A DNA stretch of 64,000 bases from Vibrio atypicus. GTDB taxonomy: Bacteria > Pseudomonadota > Gammaproteobacteria > Enterobacterales > Vibrionaceae. Positions 17,173-27,300 of the stretch are shown here, one piece after another. The stretch's first letter is position 1. Every line of letters starts with the position of its first letter. The stretch is taken from assembly GCF_009811315.1 (NCBI RefSeq), contig NZ_BLID01000001.1, positions 248,001-312,000 on the forward strand. Reading direction: 5' to 3'. Under the pieces are notes generated by a model that saw only the letters and a program-made list of their open reading frames with translations, had not been told where the DNA came from and did no database searches. A program made the translations under genes and the position numbers.

Positions 17173-19272
17173 TTAACCCTCTCCTTTTGCCTTTTCTATC
17201 GCACCCATCACTTCGTTTTCAGTCAAAATAACCGGAAGTGCAATGCCTTGAGGCGCATTTGGACCATAGACAATGTTAAATGGCACACCATAACGACCAT
17301 TGGCTCTCAGATAATCCGTCACCGCCCCATCAGGATGTGTCCAGTCGCCTTGAATGGGCACAACATCATCACCTAGAAGCGTGCTATAAACAGGATCTTG
17401 AAGAATCACACCTATCTTGTTTGCCTTACATGTCACGCACCAATCTGCCGTTACATTAACAAACACGGTTTTGCCTTGAATCACCGAGTTTTCAATCAAC
17501 TGGTTTGATAAAGGCTGCCAAAGAAGATCTGCTGGCAGTGGCTTCGCCCAGTGTTGCGTCGTCATACTCGCGAGGATAAATACCCCTGTCGTCACAAACA
17601 AAGCCGAACCACCGGAAATTGCCAACGCTTTATCACCATGAACTCGTTTTATCTTCATAAGTAGCCAGACAAGCCCTATCAAAGCGACAAGCAATACCCA
17701 AAACAGCGGTAAGTGATTGCTTAGTAGATAAAGCAACCAACTACTGGTGATGAGCATCATCGCACCAAACAAGTACTTCACTTTATTCATCCACGCCCCT
17801 GGTTTAGGGAGCATAGTGGCAAGCACAGGAAACAGCGCAACAAGAATCCAAGGTAGCGCCATCCCAAGCGCCAGCGCAGTAAAAATCGCAAACAGCTCCA
17901 AACTTGATGCCGCTAGTGCAAATGCGACAGCCGTTCCCAAAAATGGCGCAGAGCACGGTGTGGCCAACAAGGTTGCAAACATCCCTTGTGTAAAATGACC
18001 GGCGTAAGAGTTATCTCCTTTCGAAGCGAGCCAAGTATTCGTGCCTGAAGAGAGTCGAATCTCAAATAAGCCCAACATATTAGCGCCAAATAAGGCTGTG
18101 ACTAGCACCATCACGCCGATGAACCAAGGGTTTTGGAACTGAATCCCCCAACCTACCGCATTGCCAGTCAGCTTTAACACCAACAAAAAGCCAGCTAATA
18201 ACCAAAATGATGTCAGTATCCCAGCGGAAGATGCCAAAAACTGCCAGCGAACTTGTCGACGTGCTAAACCTTGAGTCGAAATCACGCTGCTGAGTTTCAT
18301 CCCCAAAACAGGGAGAACACATGGCATGATATTGAGGATAAGCCCGCCAAGTAGCGCAATTCCTAGCATAGTGATAATTGACGAAGGCTCTGCGCTGCTC
18401 ACGCCGAGTTCAACATCAATCACTTGCTCTGCTAGGAAGTTGTCATCTTTTATCGATACAAATAGCGATTCACCTGTTAAATCAATGTCACCAAGCCAAC
18501 TGGAGACTTCGATGATGGCTGTTGCTGATTGTCCGTTTATCGACTTATCGATCAGTTTGTAACTGTACTCTTTACTCTGCTCTGTTTTGCCATCAAGAAT
18601 AAACTCCGGGTGATTCCAGCCCAGCTTTTTATCAAGAGAGATCTCTAACCTCTGCTTATTTTCATCCCAGATTGCCGTCGCTTTTTCAATAAGCGGAGAC
18701 GCTTTAGGTACTTGGCTTATCGCTTGCGCATACTTAAACAGATCGGGTTCGGACATGGAAAGATCTGAAGGTGTAAAGCTCAGCTTGATGGGGTAATCCG
18801 TCAGAACACAAATTGTCGTACACGACGATAAAACCAACTTCGCGTCAATATTGACGGGCTTTTGCCAATCTTCAATATTAAGTGTCATTGGGATGACCGT
18901 ATCGCCTTTGTAACCGAGGGTATGGATACCCAAAAGTTCAAATTGCTGAGGATAAGGCCAGTGCCAATCTACACTTTTAAGATTTTCAGAAGCGCCCCAA
19001 TCAATACTTGGCGCAATGCCTCCTTCTCCTGGGCTACGCCAGTACGTCTTCCAATCTTTAGTCAGCTCAACTTCCAAATAGCCTTCTACAAGCTGGTTAG
19101 TAGGGTCTGCTTGACCAGTTAAGACAAAGCGCGTTCGTACTGGCGGATGGTCAGGATTGGTCATCCAACCTGTGTCGCTCGCAGCAAACGTTACGGTCGA
19201 GAAAAATGAGCAGATTAACGCCATCACACTTAACGTGGCGCTAAAGTGTCGTAAATTCAGTATATTTTTCAT
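17173..19272 (-). CDS. scsB: ScsB-like (DsbD family) membrane thiol reductase
   Basis: This inner-membrane protein carries electrons from cytoplasmic thioredoxin to periplasmic thiol proteins. It has about 699 residues. A signal peptide leads into a large N-terminal periplasmic region with VLSSCTTICVLTDYP. Next come eight or so membrane helices with GLILNIMPCVLPVLGMK and LLATPCSAPFLGTAV, the paired-Cys helices. A C-terminal thioredoxin domain carries DWCVTCKANK. The longer GTG start at 19288-19290 is possible, but the ATG at 19272 has GGAA at a good distance. It heads the B-D-C gene set. Confidence 0.88.
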   Translation of the reverse strand: MKNILNLRHFSATLSVMALICSFFSTVTFAASDTGWMTNPDHPPVRTRFVLTGQADPTNQLVEGYLEVELTKDWKTYWRSPGEGGIAPSIDWGASENLKSVDWHWPYPQQFELLGIHTLGYKGDTVIPMTLNIEDWQKPVNIDAKLVLSSCTTICVLTDYPIKLSFTPSDLSMSEPDLFKYAQAISQVPKASPLIEKATAIWDENKQRLEISLDKKLGWNHPEFILDGKTEQSKEYSYKLIDKSINGQSATAIIEVSSWLGDIDLTGESLFVSIKDDNFLAEQVIDVELGVSSAEPSSIITMLGIALLGGLILNIMPCVLPVLGMKLSSVISTQGLARRQVRWQFLASSAGILTSFWLLAGFLLVLKLTGNAVGWGIQFQNPWFIGVMVLVTALFGANMLGLFEIRLSSGTNTWLASKGDNSYAGHFTQGMFATLLATPCSAPFLGTAVAFALAASSLELFAIFTALALGMALPWILVALFPVLATMLPKPGAWMNKVKYLFGAMMLITSSWLLYLLSNHLPLFWVLLVALIGLVWLLMKIKRVHGDKALAISGGSALFVTTGVFILASMTTQHWAKPLPADLLWQPLSNQLIENSVIQGKTVFVNVTADWCVTCKANKIGVILQDPVYSTLLGDDVVPIQGDWTHPDGAVTDYLRANGRYGVPFNIVYGPNAPQGIALPVILTENEVMGAIEKAKGEG

Positions 19273-19289
19273 GTATTTTCCAAATAACA

Positions 19290-19309
19290 CTGCGTAAAAG
19301 CCTACGCAG
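19290..19309. repeat. Inverted repeat before scsB
   Basis: CTGCGTA and TACGCAG form a perfect 7-bp stem around AAAGCC, between the ScsA-like gene and scsB. It has no T tract, so it may be a weak attenuating hairpin or an operator. Confidence 0.4.
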
Positions 19310-19362
19310 CAAAAAGTAACAGATAGATGTATTCCTCTGAAGTCAATCAGATAGAAATTACG

Positions 19363-19746
19363 TTACTCTCGGAAAACACAAAGGGTGAGGTGGATACGGG
19401 TTTTGGGGACAATCGGCTCAGTAAAAGAAGCGAACTGAGAACGCGTTTGAGCTAACCAAGCGACTATGGCTAACAGTAGAATGAAGCTAAACACCATTAG
19501 GTGCTCTAAGTTCAGCTTTGCACTACTGAGTAGCTTTTCAGTTAAGTCACACTGTTCACCAAGCTCGGCTTTCTCAGGCACATCAGCAGATGCCGCCAGC
19601 ACTTTAGTCTGTTCAGACAGTGCGGCGGTTTTGAACGCGCAAACATTGAAAAACGCCGAATTCTGCATAAAACAGATCGCGCATACCCACCCAACTAACA
19701 AGAGTGTAATTCGCGCTGTTTTTATCGGATGTCGTTGTTTAATCAT
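19363..19746 (-). CDS. Small membrane protein, possible ScsA-like
   Basis: This is a 127-residue protein with two hydrophobic segments (about 12-30 and 83-98) around a Cys-containing loop with GEQCDLTEKLL. The C-terminus ends TRIHLTLCVFRE. It is the gene just before scsB on the same strand, the place taken by scsA in Salmonella. The ScsA assignment rests on position, size and the Cys-containing membrane layout; sequence similarity was not tested. The ribosome site is weak. Confidence 0.5.
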   Translation of the reverse strand: MIKQRHPIKTARITLLLVGWVCAICFMQNSAFFNVCAFKTAALSEQTKVLAASADVPEKAELGEQCDLTEKLLSSAKLNLEHLMVFSFILLLAIVAWLAQTRSQFASFTEPIVPKTRIHLTLCVFRE

Positions 19747-19819
19747 TCGCTTAAGCGGTCTACTGAAACCAGCCTATTATGAGCAAGTGGCTGGTATTAA
19801 TGTTAGTGAACTGTAAGAA

Positions 19820-20239
19820 CTAGTCGATTTTCTTTTGTAAGAAGATTTTATCAATGCCAGCGGTTGGAAAACCGGTATAACGGCCAACTTCTTCAAAACC
19901 CAGTTTCGCGTAAAAGCCTGGCGCTTGAAAAGTATAAGTATCCAAGTAAAGATGAGTCACCCCATGGTTTTTCGCTTCTTGCTCAATCGTTTCCATGAGT
20001 TTACGACCTGTGCCCGCTGAGCGGTTAGTTTCGTCCAACCACAGGAACTCAACAAACAGGGTATTGGTAAATATCTCCCCGGTCAGGCCACCAAGAAAAT
20101 GACCTTCATCATCCTCAGCGATACAAGCGAGTGACTGAATATCTGCTTCTGGAAAGTGTTGTAGGTTGAATGCCTTTAATCCGTTGTAGATTCTGTCTTT
20201 GATATTCTTCGGTGGATTCAAGATAAAATTAACGCGCAT
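19820..20239 (-). CDS. GNAT family N-acetyltransferase
   Basis: This is a small acetyl-CoA-dependent acetyltransferase of 139 residues. The core runs from DEGHFLGGLTGEIF through VEFLWLDETNRSAGTGRKLM (acetyl-CoA loop region) to APGFYAKLGFEEVGRYTGFP. The ATG at 20239 is chosen because AAGGAAGG precedes it; a longer frame to 20275 lacks such a site. The substrate is unknown. It lies downstream of the LysE-type exporter gene but is separated from it by a terminator. Confidence 0.85.
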   Translation of the reverse strand: MRVNFILNPPKNIKDRIYNGLKAFNLQHFPEADIQSLACIAEDDEGHFLGGLTGEIFTNTLFVEFLWLDETNRSAGTGRKLMETIEQEAKNHGVTHLYLDTYTFQAPGFYAKLGFEEVGRYTGFPTAGIDKIFLQKKID

Positions 20240-20260
20240 AGATTCCTTCCTTTCAGATAC

Positions 20261-20286
20261 AAAAAAGGCCAGCAACGCTGACCTTT
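20261..20286 (-). terminator. Terminator after LysE-type gene
   Basis: On the minus strand AAAGGTCAGC and GCTGGCCTTT pair (one G-U) around GTT, followed by a run of T. It separates the exporter gene from the GNAT gene. Confidence 0.75.
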
Positions 20287-20317
20287 GTCTTGGGTATGTA
20301 ACCCGTAAAAATCACTC

Positions 20318-20950
20318 TTAGCTTGCGAATGAGCTTAACATCCAAATCGCTAGAACGACAAAGATTAAACCCATAAATTTATGCTGATAGGTTCTAAATT
20401 TTGCGTTTTCAAGTAGTGGTTTACCCAGTGTGCCAACTAGACCAACCAGCAATAAATTGAACGCCAAACCTAATACATTAAGTAGTAAGCCAAGCGCCAG
20501 CATTTGCTCACCTGAAGATGCCGCGATATTGCTCGAAACAAACTGTGGCAAAAACATCACGAAAAAGACCAAAGCTTTTGGGTTAAGCAAGTTACTCACA
20601 AGCGCACGTTGGTAGAAAGTCGTGGCAACTTTACCTGAGCCTTGTAATTCAGGAGCATCAGAAGCACTCGCGCGAAGGCAATCCCAACCCATTTTCAATA
20701 AGTATGCACCACCTAATAGATGCAGCGCCTTAAGCGCAATTGGGCTCATGGCAATCAAGGCTGAGACACCCAACGCTGCCAATAGGGTAAGAATAATCCC
20801 TGATGTCGCGTTCCCTAAGCTGGCAAAAATACCAACTTTACGGCCGTAACTCATGCTCGAGCTTGCAATCAGCAACATATCAGGACCAGGTAAAAGCAGC
20901 AACGCAACAACCGCGGTTAAATACACCGGCAGCACAGAAATATCAATCAT
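20318..20950 (-). CDS. LysE/RhtB family amino acid exporter
   Basis: This is an inner-membrane exporter of 210 residues with about six helices. The N-terminus has LLLPGPDMLLIASSS (GPD motif), then GNATSGIILTLLAALG and NLLNPKALVFFVMFLPQF, the standard RhtB-family motifs. It is transcribed away from an AraC-type regulator that is followed by AzlCD, so three amino acid export functions sit around one regulator. The substrate is unknown. Confidence 0.9.
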   Translation of the reverse strand: MIDISVLPVYLTAVVALLLLPGPDMLLIASSSMSYGRKVGIFASLGNATSGIILTLLAALGVSALIAMSPIALKALHLLGGAYLLKMGWDCLRASASDAPELQGSGKVATTFYQRALVSNLLNPKALVFFVMFLPQFVSSNIAASSGEQMLALGLLLNVLGLAFNLLLVGLVGTLGKPLLENAKFRTYQHKFMGLIFVVLAIWMLSSFAS

Positions 20951-21185
20951 AGTATTTAATCGTTTTACAAAAGCAGTAAAGCGCGGGATTTTATACCAAC
21001 ATAATAACTCAATCCATACAATATCTATAACTTATCAATCAAAAATCAGCACAACGAGTTTTCGGTAGTTATAAGGGAAAGAATAATAATCTTCAGAATG
21101 GTTTCGCTCTAAAAAGCAATTTTGTACAAAAGAATAAAAGCTCGTTAGGCTAGACTAAGCAAAAACACCACAACAGGGATGAACA

Positions 21186-22013
21186 ATGGCACCTCGCAAA
21201 GAAAAAGAGTCGGCCCGTTTTCAGCTCGCCAATGAACTTGGTGGGCTAGAACTGTTGGATGCGAAATACACTAATCAAAACTTTTCTCGCCATAGCCATG
21301 AGGGCTACACCATTGGCGTGATCGAAAAAGGCGCGCAACGATTCTACCGAACCGGAGGCAATCATATCGCGCCGCAAGACAGCATTATTTTGGTTAATGC
21401 GGACGAAGTTCATAACGGCCAAACCGCAACGGAAGGTGGTTGGGAATACAAAGCCATGTACCCATTACCTGAGCAATTTAGTCAGATGATGGAAGGGCTC
21501 AATGTAGCTCAATCAACCCCGTACTTTCCTGAGCCTGTTGTCTACGATCCAGAGATGGCCCAGCAACTCAGGTTAGTGTTTGATACCCTTGCGCAATCAG
21601 ACAATCGACTCCTGCGCGAAACCTTGGTCTACGGCACTTTAGTCAAGCTGGCCAGTCGACACAGTAAAACACGCACAGATTGGACACCCGAGACCAAAAG
21701 CCAAAGGCAATTGGTTCTGGTCAAAGAGTTTCTCGATGATTTCCCTCAAGCAGATGTGAGCCTTGAAGATCTTTCGAAGCTCGCTGGGTTAAGCCCATAT
21801 TATCTTGCTCGTAGCTTCCAAAAAGAGTTTGGTTTGCCTCCTCACGCCTATCAAATTCAAGCGCGTTTAAGGGTTGCGAAGACGTTATTGCGTAAAGGTA
21901 TGAAGATTTCAGATGTGGCCCAAGAATGCGGCTTTCATGATCAAAGCCATCTTCATCGCCACTTTAAACGTGCGCTAGGTGTTACGCCAAAACAATTCGT
22001 CACTGGAGCGTAA
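21186..22013 (+). CDS. AraC family transcriptional regulator
   Basis: This is a 275-residue regulator with an N-terminal cupin-like ligand domain (FSRHSHEGYTIGVIEKGAQRF) and a C-terminal pair of helix-turn-helix motifs (LEDLSKLAGLSPYYLARSFQ and ISDVAQECGFHDQSHLHRHF). This layout is common in regulators beside LysE and AzlCD exporters. It lies between the divergent LysE gene and azlCD, and probably controls one or both in response to an amino acid. Confidence 0.88.
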   Translation: MAPRKEKESARFQLANELGGLELLDAKYTNQNFSRHSHEGYTIGVIEKGAQRFYRTGGNHIAPQDSIILVNADEVHNGQTATEGGWEYKAMYPLPEQFSQMMEGLNVAQSTPYFPEPVVYDPEMAQQLRLVFDTLAQSDNRLLRETLVYGTLVKLASRHSKTRTDWTPETKSQRQLVLVKEFLDDFPQADVSLEDLSKLAGLSPYYLARSFQKEFGLPPHAYQIQARLRVAKTLLRKGMKISDVAQECGFHDQSHLHRHFKRALGVTPKQFVTGA

Positions 22014-22107
22014 ATATACTCAAGCAAGCTACGCGCAAGTTTGTACAATTTTCTTTGAGGATTACATGGATTAATAATCGTTATGTTTTCTCGACCTATC
22101 TACACCT

Positions 22108-22824
22108 ATGAGCACTATTAGTTTGAATTCAGTATCACAACCTCACCGTCGACAACTCTTCCTTCAAGGCACACTTGCGATGATTCCACTCAGTATTGCA
22201 GTGATTCCTTGGGGGTTGCTTGCTGGGTCTTTTGCGATTGAAGCCGGTTTAACCAGTTGGGAGAGCCAAGCCCTTTCCGCCATTTTGTTTGCAGGCTCGG
22301 CTCAGCTTGTCGCAACTGGAATGCTCAAAGCAGGGGCGAGTTTAGCCACCATGCTGCTGGCAACCTTTTTCATTACCTCACGCCACCTACTCTACAGCGT
22401 CTCAATGCGCAGTAAAATCAGCCCTCTCCCTCTGAAGTGGAGACTGGCTCTTGGATTTTTGTTAACTGACGAGTTGTTCGCTATTTGCGGTCAGCAATCA
22501 GATAAACAATTTGATCGCTGGTACGCATTGGGCGCAGGTTTGAGCTTTTATCTCTGCTGGAACTTAGCCACACTGGTAGGTATTGTTGCGGGCAGCTATA
22601 TACCCGCAATGAATGAGCTTGGACTGGAGTTTGCCGTTGCCGCCACTTTTATTGCGATTGTCATCCCCAATATCAAAAGCTCGCCTGTACTAATCTCAGT
22701 ACTTGTCGCTCTGGTACTCTCCGTCTTGTCGAGTCACTTAGGCATCGAGTCTGGCCTTATGATTGCCAGTGTCGGTGGCATGGTAGCGGGATACTTGGCT
22801 GAAACATTAAAAGGAGCAAAATGA
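22108..22824 (+). CDS. azlC: AzlC family branched-chain amino acid exporter subunit
   Basis: This is the large subunit of an AzlCD-type exporter, 238 residues with about five to six helices. IPLSIAVIPWGLLAG and AILFAGSAQLVATGML are typical of the family. AzlCD-type pairs export branched-chain amino acids or related compounds. It overlaps azlD by 4 bases. The ribosome site is weak, with the upstream AraC gene ending 94 bases before. Confidence 0.88.
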   Translation: MSTISLNSVSQPHRRQLFLQGTLAMIPLSIAVIPWGLLAGSFAIEAGLTSWESQALSAILFAGSAQLVATGMLKAGASLATMLLATFFITSRHLLYSVSMRSKISPLPLKWRLALGFLLTDELFAICGQQSDKQFDRWYALGAGLSFYLCWNLATLVGIVAGSYIPAMNELGLEFAVAATFIAIVIPNIKSSPVLISVLVALVLSVLSSHLGIESGLMIASVGGMVAGYLAETLKGAK

Positions 22825-23132
22825 TGGTTATTCTATCTATATTGGCAATGACTGCGTTGGTCTTTTTAAGTCGCTATTTGTTTCTTGAGCCTAAATTACC
22901 ACTAAAACTCAACCCTCAAGCGCAAAGACTACTCAGCTACTCAAGCCCTGCCGTGCTCACTGCAATTTGGGCTCCGATTGTGTTTATGCCAGAAAAAGAG
23001 CTTTGGATTGCACCTAATAACCCCTATCTAATCGGCGCCATCATTGCTGCTTTGATTGCGTGGAAAACAAAGAACGTATTAATGACGACCATTGTCAGCA
23101 TGCTAATTTTCCTTTGCTTGAAACTGCTTTAG
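22821..23132 (+). CDS. azlD: AzlD family exporter small subunit
   Basis: This 103-residue membrane protein of about four helices has the family segment ALVFLSRYLFL and SSPAVLTAIWAPIVF. It starts inside the end of azlC behind AAGGAG, so the two subunits are coupled. Its stop codon overlaps the stop of a small opposite-strand gene. Confidence 0.87.
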   Translation: MMVILSILAMTALVFLSRYLFLEPKLPLKLNPQAQRLLSYSSPAVLTAIWAPIVFMPEKELWIAPNNPYLIGAIIAALIAWKTKNVLMTTIVSMLIFLCLKLL

Positions 23133-23242
23133 CCAAACAGTGCAGCAATAAGCAAAATCACGAACGCCACTACCGCGATCAGTTTAACCAACAAGCCCAA
23201 TTGTGGTATTCCTCCTTGAGGAGGTTGATTGCAACAGCCCAT
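23129..23242 (-). CDS. Small membrane peptide, 37 residues
   Basis: This small gene encodes MGCCNQPPQGGIPQ followed by a single hydrophobic helix (about residues 16-36) ending in LFG. The soluble head has a CC pair and Pro/Gly-rich sequence. AGAGG lies about 10 bases before the ATG. It is downstream of the fumarylacetoacetate hydrolase family gene on the same strand, with a terminator-like hairpin between them, and its stop overlaps azlD. The clear head-plus-helix design suggests a real gene; the function is unknown. Confidence 0.6.
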   Translation of the reverse strand: MGCCNQPPQGGIPQLGLLVKLIAVVAFVILLIAALFG

Positions 23243-23280
23243 AAATAAAAAACCTCTGACTATATGATAAATCAGAGGTT
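23241..23280 (-). terminator. Terminator/attenuator between FAH family gene and 37-residue gene
   Basis: AACCTCTGA and TCAGAGGTT form a perfect 9-bp stem, followed on the minus strand by TTTTTTATTT. The T run directly precedes the ATG of the 37-residue gene, so it may also control that gene. Confidence 0.75.
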
Positions 23281-23323
23281 AAACGGTTCCCCTAGGGGAG
23301 AGTAAAGAAAATTCTGTCGCGAT

Positions 23324-23938
23324 TTACTGCGCAACCCACTCGATTTCAATCAGAGTATTCTCTTTTGACTTAAGTCGAGCGAGAAAAACATCTCCTTGGT
23401 GCACCTCGCCAACGCCTTTCGGTGTTCCGGTCATCACCACATCTCCATCACACAAAGTCGTATAACTTTTTAGTTCATTAAGAATCGTTCTTGGTGAATA
23501 GATCATTTGGCTCACGTCGCCTTTCTGAACTCGGACACAGTTGATAAAAAGTTCAATCTCTAAACTATTAATGTCTAGGCCAGCAACAGGAATAAAACGG
23601 CTGAAAACCGCAGAACCATCGAATGCCTTTGCTCTTTCCCACGGAAGTCCCTTACCCTTAAGCTGAGATTGCAAGCCACGCTTGGTCAAATCTAACCCAA
23701 GCCCAACCGCTTGAAACTTCCCGTCTTTAACCAAAAAGCAGATTTCACCTTCATAGTGAAGCGGCTCTTGATGAAAAGCAGACAGCACAGAAGAGACTGA
23801 GGTCGAAGGTTTATTGAATACTACCATTTCATCAGGGATTGCATTGTTAAGCTCATGAATGTGTTCTAAATAATTACGGCCAATACATAGAACCTTAGTC
23901 GGACAAATACACTCATCACCGAGCTTGACTGAATACAT
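23324..23938 (-). CDS. Fumarylacetoacetate hydrolase family protein
   Basis: This is a 204-residue metal-dependent enzyme of the FAH superfamily, near the YcgM/FAHD1 group (acylpyruvate hydrolase or oxaloacetate decarboxylase). KVLCIGRNYLEHI, the metal ligands in LHYEGEICFLV, and VVMTGTPKGVGEVHQGD are diagnostic. GGGAAG precedes the ATG. It stands alone apart from the small membrane peptide gene. The physiological substrate is not fixed by sequence. Confidence 0.85.
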   Translation of the reverse strand: MYSVKLGDECICPTKVLCIGRNYLEHIHELNNAIPDEMVVFNKPSTSVSSVLSAFHQEPLHYEGEICFLVKDGKFQAVGLGLDLTKRGLQSQLKGKGLPWERAKAFDGSAVFSRFIPVAGLDINSLEIELFINCVRVQKGDVSQMIYSPRTILNELKSYTTLCDGDVVMTGTPKGVGEVHQGDVFLARLKSKENTLIEIEWVAQ

Positions 23939-24329
23939 ACTATCTTCCCTGACAATTAGACATAAAGTGTCGATTCTAATCTAGTTTTTCTCTTGAGCAA
24001 CTTCGTAGCTTTTCAATATAAGATCTATACCCCATATTTTTCTTAGCAAATTATTGGCTTCATCTAACTCACACTATTTAGGCTGAAAACAGACTGTTTG
24101 CTCCACCCTTTCACCAACAATATACGCCTCTCAAATACGCCTTTATCTATTTTGCTGTGATCTCGACTCCAAGCAATTGTTCGTTCTTGCCTACAAACTG
24201 TGATTTCCATATAAACCATCGATTAATTATTCAGCGAAATTAACTTTGCATATTCAACTCACATTAGGCAGATCGTCGCTCATTTTATGATTTCAGGCAT
24301 TCAATAACGAATGTATGGAAACAATAATA
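23939..24329. promoter_or_regulatory. Intergenic region upstream of pullulanase
   Basis: This gap of about 390 bases is AT-rich and must carry the divergent promoters of the FAH family gene and pulA. I saw no clear MalT or CRP site and no convincing small ORF. Confidence 0.4.
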
Positions 24330-27300
24330 ATGAAAACCTTTACTCTGTCTCCGATGGCAAAAGCTATCATTCCAATACTGTCTGCCAGCATGCTGATAGC
24401 GTGTAACGACAGCAGCAATAGCGCAACCGATCCTGTCACTGATAATAGAGACGATAAGATTGTTGTCTCACCCACTGATATGCCAACAGAGCCAACGCTC
24501 GCAGCGAATGAAGTACTCGTCAGCTACATCGCTAAATCATCAGGGAATAGTGCCCGCTCGCTCACTCTGAATAGTGGTTGGAGTCTTACTTGTGGTGAAG
24601 ATAGCTATGCTGCTAAAGGTGAAGATAAATTTGGTCCATACTGGGTATTACCAAAAACAAGTACACTAGGAAGCTGCTCTATTTCTCAAGGTGATACCGA
24701 AGTCGCCTCTGTCACATTGGATGCCACCAACACCCAAAATCTTGGCATCACCAGTGACGGAAAAGTCATTGAAGGCTCTCGCACCGACACTTATCTCACC
24801 AGCATTGGTATTGACCAATCAGGTACTGATGTAAAACTTAAAGAAGTCTCAGCACCTACCGAGCTTGCAAACCCATCTAGCGGCCATTTTGCTATTCAAT
24901 TTTACGACCCACTAGGTGATTACCAAGAAGAAGGCGCTGATAAAAACGGCTACGGAAATTACAACTTGCACCTATGGAACAACGCAGACTGTAACGCGGG
25001 CGACCCTGATGGATTCAATGATGGTTGGGATGATGTTTCCATCGTACCTAGCGAGTCCGATGAATTTGGTCCGGTGTGGTACATCCCAGTGACGGACGAT
25101 GCGACACAATGTTTCAATGTCATCATCCGCAATGGCAATAAAGATAAAGCGATCAACGCTGATTTAAAGGTAGATATTTCTGATATTGATAATAACCCAT
25201 CGGTTACTTACATGCCGGGTAAGACACGTTCTTACGCAAGCCGAGTTGAGGCATTTAACCTAGATGGCCCATCAAGTGAATTCAGTATTGATACTGTTGG
25301 CGCGATTTTGCTTGATGACGAGACTCTAGTTTGGAATTCAGCGGCCAATGCCGATCTTGTTCAACTGATGTTCTCAGAAAATGGTCAATTCGATGTCGAT
25401 GATAATGGCGTTGTAAGCGGATCTTCAATCAAACTTGAAGCAACGAAACTAAGCGAAGATCAAAAAGCGAAATTCCCTCACTTAGCCGACTACCCTGCAT
25501 TTGAAATTCCTAACGTTGCATTAAACGAGCTTCTAAAATCTAGCCTGATAGCCCTTGCCTCTAACAATGTTCAAGGCGAAAACTACGGTGAACTGCGCGC
25601 ATCAACTGCAATTCAATATGCTGGCGCACTGGATGCTATCTTTGCTGAAGAAGCGACAGAGCTAGAGTATGGCCCAATTTACGGTGACAACGGAGTTACA
25701 TTCCGCCTATGGGCACCTACCGCGCAAGAAGTGAGCTTGGTTGTCTACAATGCGGATAAAACCGTAGCCGATACTCATAAATTAACAGAAGACAAAGAGT
25801 CAGGAAGTTGGAGTGCCGAGCTAGAAAAAGACGCGGTCGATGGCAAATTCTACCGTTACGCAATGAAGGTATTCCAGCCTCGCACACAGCAGGCGGAAGA
25901 GTATGAAGTGACCGACCCTTACTCAGTCAGCCTATCTATGAACTCAACGTACAGCCAAGCGATTGACTTAGAATCAGACGACCTAAAACCTGCGGGCTGG
26001 GATGCCGTTACCGCACCACACTCACAACTAGAAAGTGACGGTAGCCTTTCAGACATGGTGATCTACGAATCGCATGTTCGTGATTTCTCGGCGCTCGATC
26101 AAAGTACTCAAACTGAAAACCGCGGTAAATACCTCGCTTTCATAGAAAATGGCACCGCACCAGTGAATCACCTCAAAGAGCTCAGTGAAGCCGGGATGAC
26201 TCACCTTCATTTGATGCCAGTATTTGATATCGCCACCATTAATGAAGATCCCACTCAAGTTGCCAATATCGACCAACCATTTAGCAAGCTATGTGAACTC
26301 AACACCGCCATCAAGTCAGATGCAGACTTCAATACATATTGTGACAGCGGTGACACCATTGCAGAGGTGTTCGCGAGCCTTGTCCCTAATGACAGCAAAG
26401 AGAATCCACTGGTTCAAGACCTCAATGATTACGTTCGCTCAGTTGATAGCTACAACTGGGGTTACGATCCATACCATTACACAGTGCCAGAGGGTTCATA
26501 CGCGACCGATGCGGAAGGTAGCCAACGCATTTTGGAGTTCCGCCAAATGGTTCAATCGGTCAAAGAAGAGATCGGCATGAATGTCGTCGTCGATGTGGTC
26601 TACAACCACACCAACGCTTCTGGGTTGAACGATAAATCGGTGCTCGACAAAGTCGTTCCACTTTACTATCACCGCTTGGTTCCAGATACAGGAAATGTCG
26701 AAACCTCTACCTGCTGTGAGAATACGGCGCCAGAAAACGCGATGTTTGCCAAGCTGATTGATGATTCCGTAAAAACATGGGTTGAAGCATACAAAATCGA
26801 TGCATTCCGTTGGGATCTGATGGGCCACCACCCTCTCGCACAGATTCAAGCAACGCTTTCTGCCGCTCGTGAAGCCAATCCAGAAGTCTACTTCTATGGT
26901 GAAGGTTGGAACTTTGGTGAAGTTGAAAACAACAAACGCTTTGTCCAAGCAACACAACCAAACCTAGGTGGTACCGGAATCGGATCATTCTCGGATCGTC
27001 TACGCGATGCCGTTCGAGGCGGTAGCCCATTTGATAGTGGTGACGCTCTTCGTAAAACACAAGGTTTCGCGACGGGTGCAGCGGTAATGCCAAATGAAAT
27101 GAATCGCGAATCCGATGGCGGCGTGAACGAAGCCGAAATGGCACGTGCGTTAGAGCAAGCAGATCTCACTCGCCTAGGTATGGCAGGTAACTTGAAGAAA
27201 TTCAAACTGATCGATTACAAAGGCACTACTCTGCTGGGTGAAGACGTGGACTACAACGGTCAACGCGCTGGCTATGCAGAGCAACCGTGGGAAATTCAAA

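Noticed and set aside
22066..22085. Fur-box-like sequence before azlC
   Set aside because: Only about 12 of 19 positions match; too weak beside the 14095 site.
24061..24300. Possible MalT boxes before pulA
   Set aside because: Only poor partial matches such as GGGTGGAG on the minus strand; no clear box was found.
26496..27205. Long minus-strand frames opposite pulA
   Set aside because: They have no ribosome site and unlikely composition; they are antisense shadows of the pullulanase coding sequence.
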